A stretch of DNA of 64,000 bases from Chalara sp. BL73 (taxonomy: Eukaryota > Ascomycota > Leotiomycetes > Helotiales). The DNA is taken from assembly GCA_918026815.1 (NCBI GenBank), contig CAKJVC010000150.1, positions 310,001-374,000 of the forward strand. Direction: 5' to 3'. This document shows, one piece after another, positions 1-11,850 of this stretch. Positions within the stretch are counted from its first letter, which is position 1. Each line of letters opens with the position of its first letter. The translations under genes and the position numbers were made by a program. Below the pieces are notes generated by a model that saw only the letters and a program-made list of their open reading frames with translations, was not told the DNA's origin and ran no database searches.

Positions 1-281
1 GGTTCTTCATTACATGAAAAGCCTTCCTGAGACCCAAATCCGTGATCTGAACCCGTGATCCAAACCCGTTGTCAATCTCCCGATCTAACCCAGCGATCAG
101 ATCTCATAGCTTTTCCCGGCCTCGCAATAAGCCCAATCCCTTTCCTGCGAAGGACCTGTAGCAGGCGTAGTTTATATAATCTCTGACAAAACGGCTTCAA
201 GTGTATAACAACGCTATACTAATTCGCACGATGCCTCAACTCATGGCTGTTGTATAGTAGATGCCTAGGTTAGAAGATATT

Positions 282-752
282 TTAGTCTTGTATTTTACTA
301 GACCTAAGTACACTTACTGGGGCATTTCCTCGGCGAAGTTGCATTCGACGACGCTGCGAAATTCGAACATCTGTCCGACCTGGAAAACTCATTCCATATT
401 TGATACTCAATTCTTTCCATGCTTTCACTTCTTTGTTCACTCTTGATCTTATTTCCGAATGGACAAGTGGGTTAACTATCAAATTCGAGTCCTTGATTGT
501 GACGTCATATGCTATAACCTTTGGTTCAGCATTCGTAAGGACACCATAGTCACAAATAATATCTGCTCGCTCTTGACTCTTTTCAATCCAAACCTTTGTA
601 ATCAAACGCTGTATTCTCGATATATCAATGTTATGTATCAGGCAGAGTTCTGTGATTAACATAGTATCGGCGTGTTCAAGGCTAGAATGGATCTTCTCAA
701 GCTGATCTGGCCGAGTCCGGAAAAGAAGTCGGACGGGGGGATCCAGATCCAT
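282..752 (-). pseudogene. possible retroelement endonuclease-like fragment
   Basis: This is a 156-codon open frame on the minus strand with no recognisable upstream or downstream partner. The stretch around residues 62-105 (RADIICDY, then YDVTI, then a basic region ending in KAWKELSIKYG) loosely resembles the restriction-like endonuclease tail found at the C-terminus of some non-LTR retrotransposon polyproteins, where an Asp in a 'DVT' strand is catalytic. That is a memory-based resemblance, not an alignment. No reverse transcriptase motifs are visible nearby, so if the reading is right it is an isolated remnant. It could also be a chance open frame. Confidence 0.28.
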
Positions 753-1173
753 TGTTAGAGAGGTATCGCAAAGATTTTGTAACCCAATCTTGGCTGCTAT
801 ACTAGGTTTTAGTTAGCAATCACTATATTTTTGTTTGTAAGAATAAAGCAGCATCCAAACCTGGCAATGTCGCCTGCGCAAGACCAGCGTTTCGACAACA
901 AAAGGACCTTCCACTACGCAAAACCTTTTTAGGCAATCCAAAGAAAAAGCGTGACAGCTCTCTGCAGATAAGGGAAAAAGGCTGCAAATAAAATCTGTCG
1001 AACGGCAGCTCCAAAGCGCCGAGCTGATAGAGCTGTGGTTGGGGTGGCAGGGTGAAGCGTGCGGGGAATTGAGGTGATGTTGGAGAAATTTACCGCTGTG
1101 GCGGTGTTAAGTTGCCCAGCCACACAATCACGATACCCCGCAACGCTCGAATCATGTAGCTTTGAACTACCAC
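753..1173. other. no gene seen
   Basis: Only short open frames with no family-like motif were seen. It lies between the endonuclease-like fragment and the first direct repeat. Confidence 0.5.
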
Positions 1174-1308
1174 CAAGAACAAGTCACCACCTACAACGAC
1201 CATACTAGCACTGCGCATATCGCGATGCTACGTGCCCAGTGGGTACCGACTTGAGCAATTGCAAGCTATCAGAAACGAGAAGTATCACTTACGAGAGTGA
1301 TACAAACA
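1174..1308 (+). repeat. direct repeat, copy 1 (left of NLR gene)
   Basis: About 135 bp that recur in the same orientation at 6072-6209 with scattered substitutions. Both copies begin CAAGAACAAG, contain GGGTACCGACTTGAGCAATT and end ATACAAACA. The pair brackets the NLR gene. Confidence 0.75.
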
Positions 1309-1433
1309 TTTTTGTTTTGCTCAAAAAAAGGAGTAAATTCTTGTCCAAAATAATCGCGATCAGCGAACGCACAAAATTATGCTTGGCTATTATTTGGCGC
1401 GGTAGTGGGTCGCATGCAACAGTTAGAATTGGT

Positions 1434-1540
1434 TACAAGCTGTAAGCGAACCCTCAGCCACAGGCTTGCAACCACTACAAAGCATAGAACCTAAACTGTC
1501 GTGGACTCCGACTGCCCCAAAACTAAGATTTTTGCGGTAA
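1434..1540 (+). mobile_element. family D (LTR4) fragment
   Basis: The order GGTTACAAGCTGTAAGCGA, a CAGCCACAGGCTTGCA-like stretch, then a TCGTGGACTCCGACTG-like stretch follows the interior of the LTR at 49078-49486. Both LTR ends are missing. Confidence 0.55.
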
Positions 1541-1818
1541 AAATGGGGTATGCGCAATGACTAAATGACAGGCATTTTGACACCAGAGGTGCGGGTAAAG
1601 ATAGCGTGAGGAACTTCTCACCTGAACTTCAGCCGCAGCCTCATTACACAATTGTGTACGGCTGAGCAGTGCCCCTCATCACCCTCATTAACGCCAGAAA
1701 GTATGCCAGCGTCGATGGGCGACACAAAGTAAGCTTCTCGCAATCCACAATTGACTAACGCGTCCCGTCGCGTATTTCCCCACTCTTGCACGCTAGGATA
1801 ATTGATCATCTTCGCCAA

Positions 1819-4800
1819 ATGTCAGATCCCGAGCAGCTAGGCTGGCGTCTACCCACCTACGGCAATCAATATCAAAACATCCAAATCAGCGAAAAATCGC
1901 ACCTGGGGAATGTATACAATATCAGTAAGCTCATTCTAGGTACTGGAGTGATGTATTGTAGGAACTAACGCGCTGTAGGTCGTGACGACCCACTCAGCCT
2001 TCTCCCTGTCGCGGAGAATGCGCCATTCGATTCTTACGATAAGCGACACGATCCTTTATGCCTCCCAGATACGCGGACTGGTGTACTTCACGAAATAATA
2101 TCATGGTTTACACAAGATAAAAGGTGTATCTTTTGGCTAAATGGCGCAGCGGGCACGGGAAAGTCGACGATTGCACGCACCGTCGCACGCAAATACTTTA
2201 AAGAAAAGCGGTTAGGGGCAAGCTTCTTTTTCTCGAGAGGTAGTAGAGATGCTAGTCATGCTGGCAAGTTCTTTACGAGCATTGCTTTCCAGTTAGCAAG
2301 CCAGTCAGATATCCTCAAAGGCCACATCTGCGAAGCTATTGCAAAGTACCGCGATATCGCTAGTAAGGGGCTTCATGACCAGTGGACCCGCCTTATTTTC
2401 CAACCATTATCAAAACTTGAGCCCAGCTCACCGCAGCTGCCATTCCTTCTCATCATAGATGCACTAGACGAATGCGACGAGGATAACGATATCAGAGCTA
2501 TTCTCCAATGCCTAGAAGACCTGAACAGTGTAGAGACTAGGCGACTTTACATCTGCATTACCAGCAGACCCGAGACTCCAATCCGACTTGGCTTCCGTGC
2601 GATGCCAGCAGTTATATACCACAACCTTATTCTCCATGATTTACCCGGAAATATCGTGGACCACGACATTTCAATTTTCTTTCAGGAGAAATTCAAAGAG
2701 CTGAGAGATGATTTTGAAGACATTGCTGCCGAATGGCCTGGTGAAGAAAATATTAATCTGCTGGTTCAAAAAGCCGAAGGACTATTCATCTATGCTGCAA
2801 CGGTATATCGTTTTATTAAAGGTGATGATGAATGGCCACCTCAAGATCTTTTGGACATGTTCCTTCGCAGTGTTAACTCAGACCGTCAAGACAAATTGAA
2901 GCACAACAACTCATTCACATCACCAACTTGGGAGCTCGATGACACTTACACTAAAATCTTGCAATACTCGTTCAATAAGGTTCAACAGCAGAAGGACAAG
3001 GTGATAGAATTGTTTAAGCAAGTAGTTGGATCTGTAGCTATCGTTTCGGAGCCGCTTTCTGCCGTTGCTCTTGGTAAGCTACTTGACCTCCCCATCCAGT
3101 GGGTAAATCGCAGACTGCGGCATTTGCATTCAGTCCTCAACATTCCAAACCACCAAGGCGGTCTGATACGCTTACACCACTCTTCGTTTCGTGACTTCCT
3201 TCTGGACAAGTATAGATGTAGCGACTTGCGATACTGGGTAGATGAGAAGCATGCACACCGAACGTTAGCTGATGCCTGTATTCGTCTCATGACAAAGTCT
3301 CTCGTCCGTGATATCTGCAAACAAAAGGCTCCTGGATCACTTGTGGCTAATATAGAGAGAAGCCACATAGAACAATGCATTCCCCTGGAGCTCAGGTATG
3401 CATGCCTGTATTGGATTCAGCATCTGCAAAGGAGTAATACTCAGTTTCGCAATAACGACAATATCCATCAGTTCCTCCAGGAGCATTTTCTTCACTGGCT
3501 TGAGGCCCTTGGGTGGATGGGCAAAATTTCAGAAGGGATCCGGGCGATTTTGTTATTAGAGTCTCTCACCCTGGTAAGCCACCTATCTATTATACATAGG
3601 AGTCTAATTAACTTGTGCTTAGATCAGCGAAAGCCCTAATCTGCACGCCTTTATCCATGATGCAAAGCGATTCGCTTTATACAACCGATCCATAATTGAG
3701 CAGGCACCTCTTCAACTATATTGTTCGGCTCTTGTGTTTGCGCCCGGAAATAGCATTGTTCGAAAGCAATTCGAGAATTACATCCCGCCTTGGATTCAAG
3801 CCAAACCGAAAGTGCAAGCGCACTGGAACGCGGCATTGCAGACACTCGAAGGCCATTCGGGCGGGGTCCGCTCTGTAGCGTTCTCGCCAGATGGTCAGCG
3901 CGTGGTGTCGGGGTCGGATGATAGCACGGTACGGCTCTGGGATACTGCCACCGGCGCGCTGCAGCAAACACTTGAAAGCCACTCGGGGTGGGTCAGCTCT
4001 GTAGCATTCTCGCCAAACGGCCAGCGCGTGGTATCGGGGTCGTATGATAGCACGATACGGCTCTGGGATACTACTACCGGTGAGCTGCAACAAACGCTCG
4101 AATGCTACTTGGAATTAGTCAGCTCTGTAGCATTCTCACCAAATGGCCAATGCGTAGTATCGGGGTCGGGTAATAGCACGGTACAGCTCTGGGATGCTGC
4201 TACCGGTGCGCTGCAGCAGACGCTCGAAGGCCATTCGGGGCGGGTCAGTTCTGTAGCATTCTCGCCAAATGGCCAACGCGTAGTGTCAGGGTCGATTAAT
4301 GGCACGGTACGGCTTGGGATGCTGCTACCGGTGCGCTGCAGCAGACGCTCGAAAGCCACTCGAACGCGGCCTGTTCTGTAGCATTCTCGCCAAATGGCCA
4401 ACGCGTGGTATCGGGGTCGGGTAATGGCACGGTACGGCTTTGGGATGCTGCTACCGGTGCGCTGCAGCAGACGCTCGAAGGCCACTCGGACGCGGTCTAT
4501 TCTGTAGCATTCTCGCCAGATGGCCAACGCGTAGTGTCAGGGTCGTATGATAACACGGTACGGCTTTGGGATGCTGCCGCCGGTGCGCTGCAGCAAACGC
4601 TCGAAGGCCACTCGGACGCGGTCTGTTCTGTGGCATTCTCGCCAGATGGCCAACGCGTAGTGTCGGGGTCGGATGATAACACGGTACGGCTCTGGGATGC
4701 TGCTACGGGTGCTTTGCAGCAGACGCCTGAAGTCCACTCGGATGCGGTCTATTCTGTAGCATTCTCGCCAAATGGCCAACGCGTAGTATCGGGGTCAAGT

Positions 4801-5718
4801 AATGGCACGGTACGGCTCTGGGATGCTGCTACCGGTGCGCTGCAGCAGACGCTCGAAGGCCATTCGGGGCGGGTCAGCTCTGTAGCATTCTCGCCAGATG
4901 GCCAACGCGTGGTATCGGGGTCGAATGATAACACGGTACGGCTCTGGGATGCTGCCACCGGTGCACTGCAGCAAACACTCGAAGGTCACTTGGATTGGGT
5001 CCGCTTTGTAGCGTTTTCGCCAGACGGCCAACGCGTAGTGTCAGGGTCGGATGATAACACAGTACGGCTCTGGAATGCTGCTATCGGTGCGCTGCAACAA
5101 ACGCTCGAAGGCCACTTGGACGTAGTTCGCTTTGTAGCGTTTTCGCCAAATGGCCAACGCGTGGTATCGGGGTCGGATGATAACACGGTACGGCTTTGGG
5201 ATGCTGCTACCGGTGCGCTGCAACAAACACTCGAAGGCCACTTGGACGTAGTTCGCTTTGTAGCGTTTTCGCCAAATGGCCAACGCGTGGTATCGGGGTC
5301 GGATGATAACACGGTACGGCTCTGGGATGCTGCCACCGGTGCGCTGCAACAAACGCTCGAAGGCCACTCGGACTTGGTTAGCTCTGTAGCGTTTTCGCCA
5401 GATGGGCAACGCGTAGTGTCCGGGTCGGATGATAACACGGTACGGCTCTGGGATGCTGCCACCGGTGCACTGCAACAGACGCACGAATGCCACTCGGATA
5501 TGGCACAGCCAATAGATATTTCCTCTGATGGTAGTGTACACGGTCTAGTTATATCGCGTGAGTGGATAGTAGAACAGGGAGCCAATATTCTCTGGCTTCC
5601 ACCAGACTATCGAGCAGTCTCGATAACCATTTGGGTGAGGAGTAATAGTGTTGTTTTAGGACACTCATCAGGCAACATTTCATTTCTTAAATTTTCACTA
5701 GGGCCCATGGTTATATGA
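1819..5718 (+). CDS. NACHT-WD40 NOD-like receptor (STAND/HET-E class), one frameshift
   Basis: Predicted cytosolic STAND ATPase receptor of the fungal allorecognition/innate-immunity type. Exons read 1819-1924, 1979-3573 and 3623-5718. Both introns (54 and 49 nt) start GTAAGC, have CTAAC/CTAAT branch-like sites and end TAG. NACHT motifs: P-loop GAAGTGKST near 2143-2167, Walker B LLIIDALDEC near 2450, and an ITSRPETPI stretch near 2560-2590. Then follow a winged-helix-like linker and 13 WD40 units of 41-42 residues, plus a degenerate 14th. One base is missing near 4312-4316, where CGGCTTGGG replaces the usual CGGCTTTGGG/CGGCTCTGGG. With that base restored the three exons total exactly 1266 codons. 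The N-terminus is short, with no HET, HeLo or lipase domain. An alternative first exon at 1703-1728 would splice into the same frame at 1797. The frameshift would truncate the protein in WD unit 4 unless it is a sequencing error. Confidence 0.88.
3836..5469 (+). repeat. WD40 coding tandem array (13 units of ~126 bp)
   Basis: Thirteen consecutive units of the form LEGHSxxVxxVAFSPxGQRV then VSGSxDxTVRLWDAATGA. The first unit is one codon short and the fourth carries the frameshift. Units 11 and 12 (about 5095-5346) are identical in protein and nearly identical in DNA, which points to recent duplication or gene conversion. Variation concentrates at the residues after GHS, the two residues before VAFSP, and the residues after VSGS. 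These resemble the variable positions described for the HET-D/E/R WD40 repeats of Podospora anserina. Confidence 0.92.
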
Positions 5719-6071
5719 CGTAAAGCTTGTATATAAATCATTGGTTTTTGATGTACCACTCTACTCGTAGCAACGCCGCATACTTATTACGTAGTTGCTA
5801 GTAAGTAGAATGTGGTAAATTGTGTCTTATCGTTGCTACTACTGCAAAGCGTTCTCTTATATGCTACAGGCGGGGCATGTGACCGAATCCCCTATTCACT
5901 CCCCCATTGACTCAGGACCTAACATACAACAATAACGCTGTGGAATTGCCGTCACGGTTCTGACTCAATACAAAAGAAAGGGATATTTTTAAGCTCCGTC
6001 CCCGGAAAGTTTGTGGACCACATGGATGGATTATAACTCCTGTACGTAGCAATAGCTTAGAACGGAGAATA
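5719..6071. other. no gene seen (3' flank of NLR)
   Basis: AT-rich flank after the NLR stop codon. No open frame with family features was recognised. Confidence 0.5.
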
Positions 6072-6209
6072 CAAGAACAAGCCAGCCTCCTACAACGAGC
6101 ATACTAGCACTGCGAAGAGATCGCGGTGCTACGTGCCCTGTGGGTACCGACTTGAGCAATTGCAGGTTATCAAAACCAAGAAGTATCGCTCACGAAAGTG
6201 ATACAAACA
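6072..6209 (+). repeat. direct repeat, copy 2 (right of NLR gene)
   Basis: Second copy of the repeat at 1174-1308, same orientation, with scattered substitutions and small length changes. Both give the same short out-of-context peptide start (MGTDLSNC), which is a consequence of the duplication and not evidence of a gene. Confidence 0.75.
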
Positions 6210-7594
6210 GCTTCTTTGTTCATCAAACGGTTATATGGGCTATGGACCGGAGCGCCAACCAGGTGACATTGTATGTATCCTGTTGGGATGTAGTGCTCCT
6301 CTCATCCTTCGCCCGCGTAACAACGGGCACGTTATTCTTGGGCAATGTTTTGTGTTATGTGTCATGAATGGCGAATTGTTCAACTTATATGGCGATGGGG
6401 ATGGCGCATAGACAATAAGGAGGTGTTCAATATATTGTAAAATGATCTACAGGAGGATCTAGAGCGGATGGACCAACTATCAGGAGCCAGACCTGACATT
6501 CTACCAAGTCGTGATGCTCGGAATGTCTCTGGGCAGGGACATTTGGATGTAACGGTAACGGCGCGCAGAAGTTGCGTAGAAATATTCGTCGTCCTTTCTG
6601 GGTATGATGTTCGAGTGGGAAAACGTGTAATCTACATTTTTCAACCCGGGCCTCGTTTTGTTCGCAGACTTCCGTAGCTGCTCATGCTCAGCCCGAGCTG
6701 AGACTAAGCGCATCTGAGCCAAGACTGAGCAGCTCGTTCGAACCCAGTTTTGGGCCCTGTCTTCGCCAGGGAGGGTTGAGAATAGGGTCCTTGCCCTGCC
6801 TCGGAAGACCATTTCCCGAGCCTGTAGGCTCGAGTAAACTTGCCCTCGATAGAAAACAGCCCAAGGCTGATCTGCTTCCCCCTATTAGGTAGGATCTTCG
6901 TGCTCAACTTAATACAGTATCTTGAACATACTAGTAACGCTGTAGCCCTCTACAGTGATATCGTTATTACTGTTCCTTTTGTACTTCGAGACCTCTGCCT
7001 TTAACCAACAGCCACCCCCCTAACGTAGAAGACGGCTTCTATATTCCTACACAGTCATGGGACTTGTTTGCTTGTTTCTTTCTCTATTTAACGTCTAACT
7101 AAAGGACCGTGCAAAGCACGGGACCCGTATTCGAAGATATGACGCTAGGAGTAAACTCCTAGAGACTGGAGGCTGAAAGCCTGGTACATACTAGGATACT
7201 TGGCGTTTTTCCTTAGCCTCATGCATTAGTCAGAGAGGTATTTACACTGAAACTAGGTAACAAGCAATCCTCTATGCTCTAGCTTCTATGTCACGGGACT
7301 TGTAAGGACAAACGTTACATCTTGGCAAAGAGCGGGCGAAGCCGATTTCGCTATTGACTGGTAATGCTACCTACGGGCGTGTCCAATGAACTTGACTGTT
7401 GGAGCCTGAAGGGCTTCGTTGTTGTCACCCAACGCTCAGTCTCGCTCGGAGAACATACAGGATAATCGGAGATGACAACCCCGATGTTGGGGCTGTGCGA
7501 TAGATATCATGACCCAGCCTTGACAAATGGCCTCCTCGTCGTCGCACCTGTGCTCGCCGCCGCCCAGGTTTGAAGGTGGTGTAGAGCCACAACC
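6210..7594. other. no gene seen; hairpin-rich stretch
   Basis: No convincing coding frame. The part from about 7100 to 7450 holds several short perfect stem-loops, the clearest at 7107-7121, 7145-7162 and 7170-7182. No match to tRNA, rRNA or an intron core was recognised. Confidence 0.45.
7107..7182. other. cluster of three short stem-loops
   Basis: Three perfect inverted repeats lie in 76 bp: CCGTGC/GCACGG with a 3-nt loop, CTAGGAGT/ACTCCTAG with a 2-nt loop, and AGGCT/AGCCT with a 3-nt loop. Function is unknown; it may be a structured RNA, a transposon remnant or coincidence. Confidence 0.4.
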
Positions 7595-10500
7595 TCAACG
7601 GAAGTAAAAAGCCTGCCTCAACGGCTTCTGAAACCTCCCCAACTTCTCAAACTCCTCATACTTGAACCCTCTCACAATCGCATACCCCACAATCGTATGA
7701 TACTGCTTGTCCTCCGTCTCCCGAACAACCATCGGAAATTCCGTATTCTTCAACACAACGACCATATCTCCCATCTGGATATCCGTGACTCCCTGGCAGC
7801 CCATTCCCACAAGTCCGAATTTCGTGTCGAAAAACGTTCGCCCGGAGAGCCACGTCGCATGCTCGTATGACTCGCGATCAAATGCCTTTTCGTCGTGGAG
7901 GAACATCTTATTTTCTTGGATCTGGAGCCTGCTCTGTTCCAACTTCGCAGTTGCAGTCTCTGTCGTGGTCTTGAGACTATTTAATGTTGTCTGTCCAGCT
8001 TCTAATGTCGTCTTGTACTCTGAGATCAACGCCGAGACCTCGTCGTCGCTGGGAAACTGGGCAGCAAGAGATTCGAAATACTGGCAGGATTCCTCGACTA
8101 TTATCTGACTCAGCGTCATTTGTCTCTCGTGATCTTCCGCAATAGTTTTCTTTATCGTGTCTTGATCTGCGATTCGTTGATCTCGGTAGTGTAGGTAGGA
8201 GTCATCGGTTGTACTGGATCTCTTTTGGGTGAGGTCTGGGAAGGATCGGATGGCATTAACGAAGCACAGGACAAGTCGCACTCTCATTCTAACTTCCTCC
8301 TCGTGCTCACATGCTGTGATGTGATGCTGCAGCAGTTCGTAGCAGGGTTGTATTTTAGTAGCTATGCCCGACTCGTTGCTGGGAATCCAATCTGTGGAAC
8401 TTCCATTATTTGTGGTAACTTTGAGATCACGTAACTTGGTAGAGACAACAGATATTTGGGATGCGCTGAATTGGCAAGGTAGACTTGGCTTTCTCAAGTA
8501 TTTGATCTGACCTAAGAGGTTCGGGTAGTCGAATAATGCAGCGCCAAATAGATCCGTACTGGAGTAACTGGTTTTCTGCAGGAATAAGCGCAGCGTTGAA
8601 AGCCGAGTACATATTTGCGTGAAGGCGGAAGCAATTTTAAGGTGCTCAAGCATCTGGAAACTGATCGGGGTCCGGGCCTGAACCGAAGTAGGTAAGAAGT
8701 CTTTGGGAAGACCTCGTAATTGCTCCATTAAGCTTTCGCACGTGGAGATGTGAGATTTATGGGCATCCTTTACTTCGTTGAAGAAAGGGTCGAAACTTGA
8801 TTTGAGAATATTGCCCTTCTCGAATACACTGAAAGGCGGCAACTTGAAAACTATGCTTTCCATGCCTCGATTGGCGATGGAAGAAACCCAGTTTCGTATG
8901 AGATCTCTAGTGTGAAGCATTGGCAGTGCCTTGAACACTGGAGGGGACCTTCTGAGCAACGCTGTACTTGGGGTGGTAGCAAATATATTCTCGAGGAACC
9001 AAAGTTCCCGGACAGTGTTTGGCCAATCAGGCTGGTTGATGGCATATACGTGGTTTACTGAGTCCAGTAGGTATCCCTCCATAGCCAAAACCCCATCCCG
9101 AATGGCGAGTGGACAGGGTGAGCTTTTCTTCAACTTGCCGTAATCAAACAAGTTGTGCTCCAGCATTGCGGCCTCTGGTATTGGCTTGGTAAAATCCGGG
9201 ACCCAGGAAGGCATGCTAGGAGAGAGTCTGTAAGGATACCACCAGAAGACTTGCTGCCATCCATCGATAGCCAAAATCCAGGTTGCAAGCTTATGAAAAG
9301 CAGTCTCGACGGACTCCGAATAGTTGGGAGTGAAAACAGCTTGCGCAATTGGGTCCAAGAAGGAACGCATACCATATATCCTGTCTCGAGGGTTGGTGCA
9401 CCTTAAATTTACCTTTTTTAGAACGCCCCTTGGTAGCCACAGGTGAGCAAATTCAGATTGATTTTGAGCCGAACGGAGTGTTAAAACACCGTAGACATGA
9501 AGTATTTGCCTCATAATGGGCTGCCATGACTTTTGAACGTCAAGATCGAGTTTGAAATCCCCAGCAAACGGTATAAGATGAGTTGCGATACTCCTTTGCA
9601 GCACTTTCCAGTCTCTTAGTAGAGCGGACGCTTGAATCGAGTTCCGTCCAAGGTGAAATGTCGGAATGGTACGTGAAAGGCTGTACTCTTGCTGAACCCA
9701 GATCCGGTTCCACCATGGCAGAAGACAGAAATGGATGTAAGCTTCGAGTAATTCTCGTATATCTCCCTCATCCTGACACAAGTCTTCAATGGCCTTGTCA
9801 ACCGAATCTTCTTCATGAACGTTCCGGTTGAGGAAGGAGAAGAGCGCCAAGCCGCCAGTGTTCGGCTCGCCGAGATAAACAACGACATGTTGCGCGGACC
9901 TGTATATTTCAAGCATCATGCTAATCTGGATTTCTTTATCTTTATTATCGCTTTGGTTGATACACAGTGAATCCACCCATAGAACGCGAGAGTTCTCTTT
10001 CATGCGTAGAGCTCGAAGAGCATGATAGAGATTTGGGGTTATCTCCATATTTGTGCCCTCGATTTCGATAAAATAGCTGGCTTTGGCTTCCATTTCCCCC
10101 CATACGTATGATAAGGCTTCGTAGCTGGGCTCTGACGACAGATCCACACAAAATATTGTGGCTTTCAACGTAGGGCCTTCACCAGGCAAGAGTGCCAGAA
10201 GTCGTATACTATTTCCAGGTTCGGCGAGTCGAAACTTTTGGTAAAGCTTTGCGACGACTGACTCTGGCTCGTGCCGCAGCATGTCATGTTCACGAGCTGA
10301 TGCAACTGGTATTCCGGCCAAACGTAAGATTCCGTGCGCGTGCTCTATAAGCTCAGATTGAAGATCATCCTCAGATGCGGTCTCATCAAGCTTCCACCCC
10401 GGCAATTCCAGATTTGAGAATCCTAAGAAATTAAAAGTCAGAATTGAGCATTGGGATAACACTTGGACAAATAACGCCGAACTGGCTGACCTTTTGGTGC

Positions 10501-11850
10501 AAAGAAAAGACCGAGTAATATCGGCACACTGACAGTCGTCCACGATTTGTGCCACTTGAGCCTTTGTACAGGTCCCGCCTTTGCTTTCACTTCATCAATG
10601 TGCGCAGGGAGAGAATCGCTTTCATAAAAGTAGACAGGGCTGCGAAACTCTCGGAGCTCTTCGGGCTTCCCGAGGCGCTCCCAATAATCTAAAAATGAAA
10701 TAGCGGTCGCTTGCGTAGTTTTCTGGTCTATGAGTTGGCGGAGCCATAGGCCGACTTCTTCCTCATCGCCAATACCCCTGGTAGAAGCTTGGTCTGTGTC
10801 CTCCACCCCAACAACATAGAATTCATGGCCTGCGCAAGTGGCAGTGATTGGTTTCTCTTGCTCGGTACGTGCTATCCACTTTTGATAACAGCCGTCGCAA
10901 ACAAACATGAACAGACACGACATACAAGCAAGCCATCGAGTTCGAGGTTTGATATGTTTCTTGCAGACGTCGCAAGATCCGGAGTTGGCTGGTTGTTTGA
11001 ATGCAAAGGAGGCATTCGCCGCGTCGTTGCTCCACAGACACATGAGTCCCAGCGCCCAAATAGGACCCCGTTCAACTTTCAGTATCTGTTCGCATAGCTG
11101 GGCGAGCTTAATGACGCACTGGTGTCGTGGGCGGTCATTCCGAAGCGGCTGCTGATAGAATTGTTGAAGATAGCTGAACGATAGCACCTTACCCACCGCG
11201 ATAGTAGCAGTGTGAGTGTCCCCAAGTGCTTTACTGTAGCTTTCGAATGCACGCTCTAGCACGTTAACCGCCTCGTCGTGAAAATTTCGATTTCTAAAAT
11301 CAAGCCCCAGTTGATACAGTACACGCATTTCAACATCCATTTCAGTCCGGTACAGTGCATGCATTTCGATATTCGTATCAGTCCCTAGCTTTCGGTAGCT
11401 TTCCCCGACTCTCTCAAGCAAGATAAGCGCTTCTTTCAATTTTCCACGCTGGATATACACATCTGTCAAGTTAAAGGAAGTCGCGGCCGTGTCGCTGTGG
11501 ATGCGTCCCGCTGTCCTCTCGTCGAACATCAGCGTTCGCTGAAGCATGCTCTCCAGTTTTGCGCTTTCCCCTGATTTTTGATAGAAATCGCTTAATTTCC
11601 GAATGGCAGATGATAGTTGTGGACTGTATGGGCCATATGTCTCCTCAGCATTGCTCAGCTCTTGCAAGCACGTCGCTTCGTCTGTCACCACTTCGGTCGT
11701 GCTAGAGATTGCCGGTGGGGAAATAATTCTATTTGCTCGTAATGAGAGCGTAACTTTGAGCATTATCGCTGTGAACACCCCCAAAAACGTGACTGGGAAT
11801 AATTTCTGGAACACGGCCGCGAACCTGCTTCGGAGCACTTTTCCGATCAT
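7595..11850 (-). CDS. membrane-anchored TPR / ZZ-type zinc finger / HET-domain fusion protein
   Basis: Two overlapping open frames join through a 68-nt intron at 10423-10490 (donor GTCAGC, CTGAC branch-like site, acceptor TTCTTAG). This gives exactly 1396 codons including stop. Order of domains: one hydrophobic helix at about residues 18-38; TPR-like helical repeats at about 65-260; a ZZ-type finger at 293-321 with C-x2-C-x12-C-x2-C-x5-C-x2-C and a later His near 342; a basic hydrophobic linker at about 425-450; then a HET domain with YEALSYVWG, VLWVDSLCINQ and WWNRIWVQQE. A coiled-coil-like region and the usual HET-protein C-terminal GRTFF...GD.V..L fold follow. HET proteins trigger cell death in non-self recognition. 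The TPR/ZZ front could be a sensor or localisation module. A donor 15 nt further on (GTTATT) would also keep frame. The alternative is two separate overlapping genes. Confidence 0.8.

Noticed and set aside
3651..5585. Many minus-strand open frames across the WD40 array
   Set aside because: They are antisense shadows of a 126-bp periodic coding repeat (period divisible by three keeps other frames open).
7100..7450. Group I intron core
   Set aside because: A GAAGATAT-like string and several hairpins suggested it, but the conserved P/Q/R/S order could not be found.
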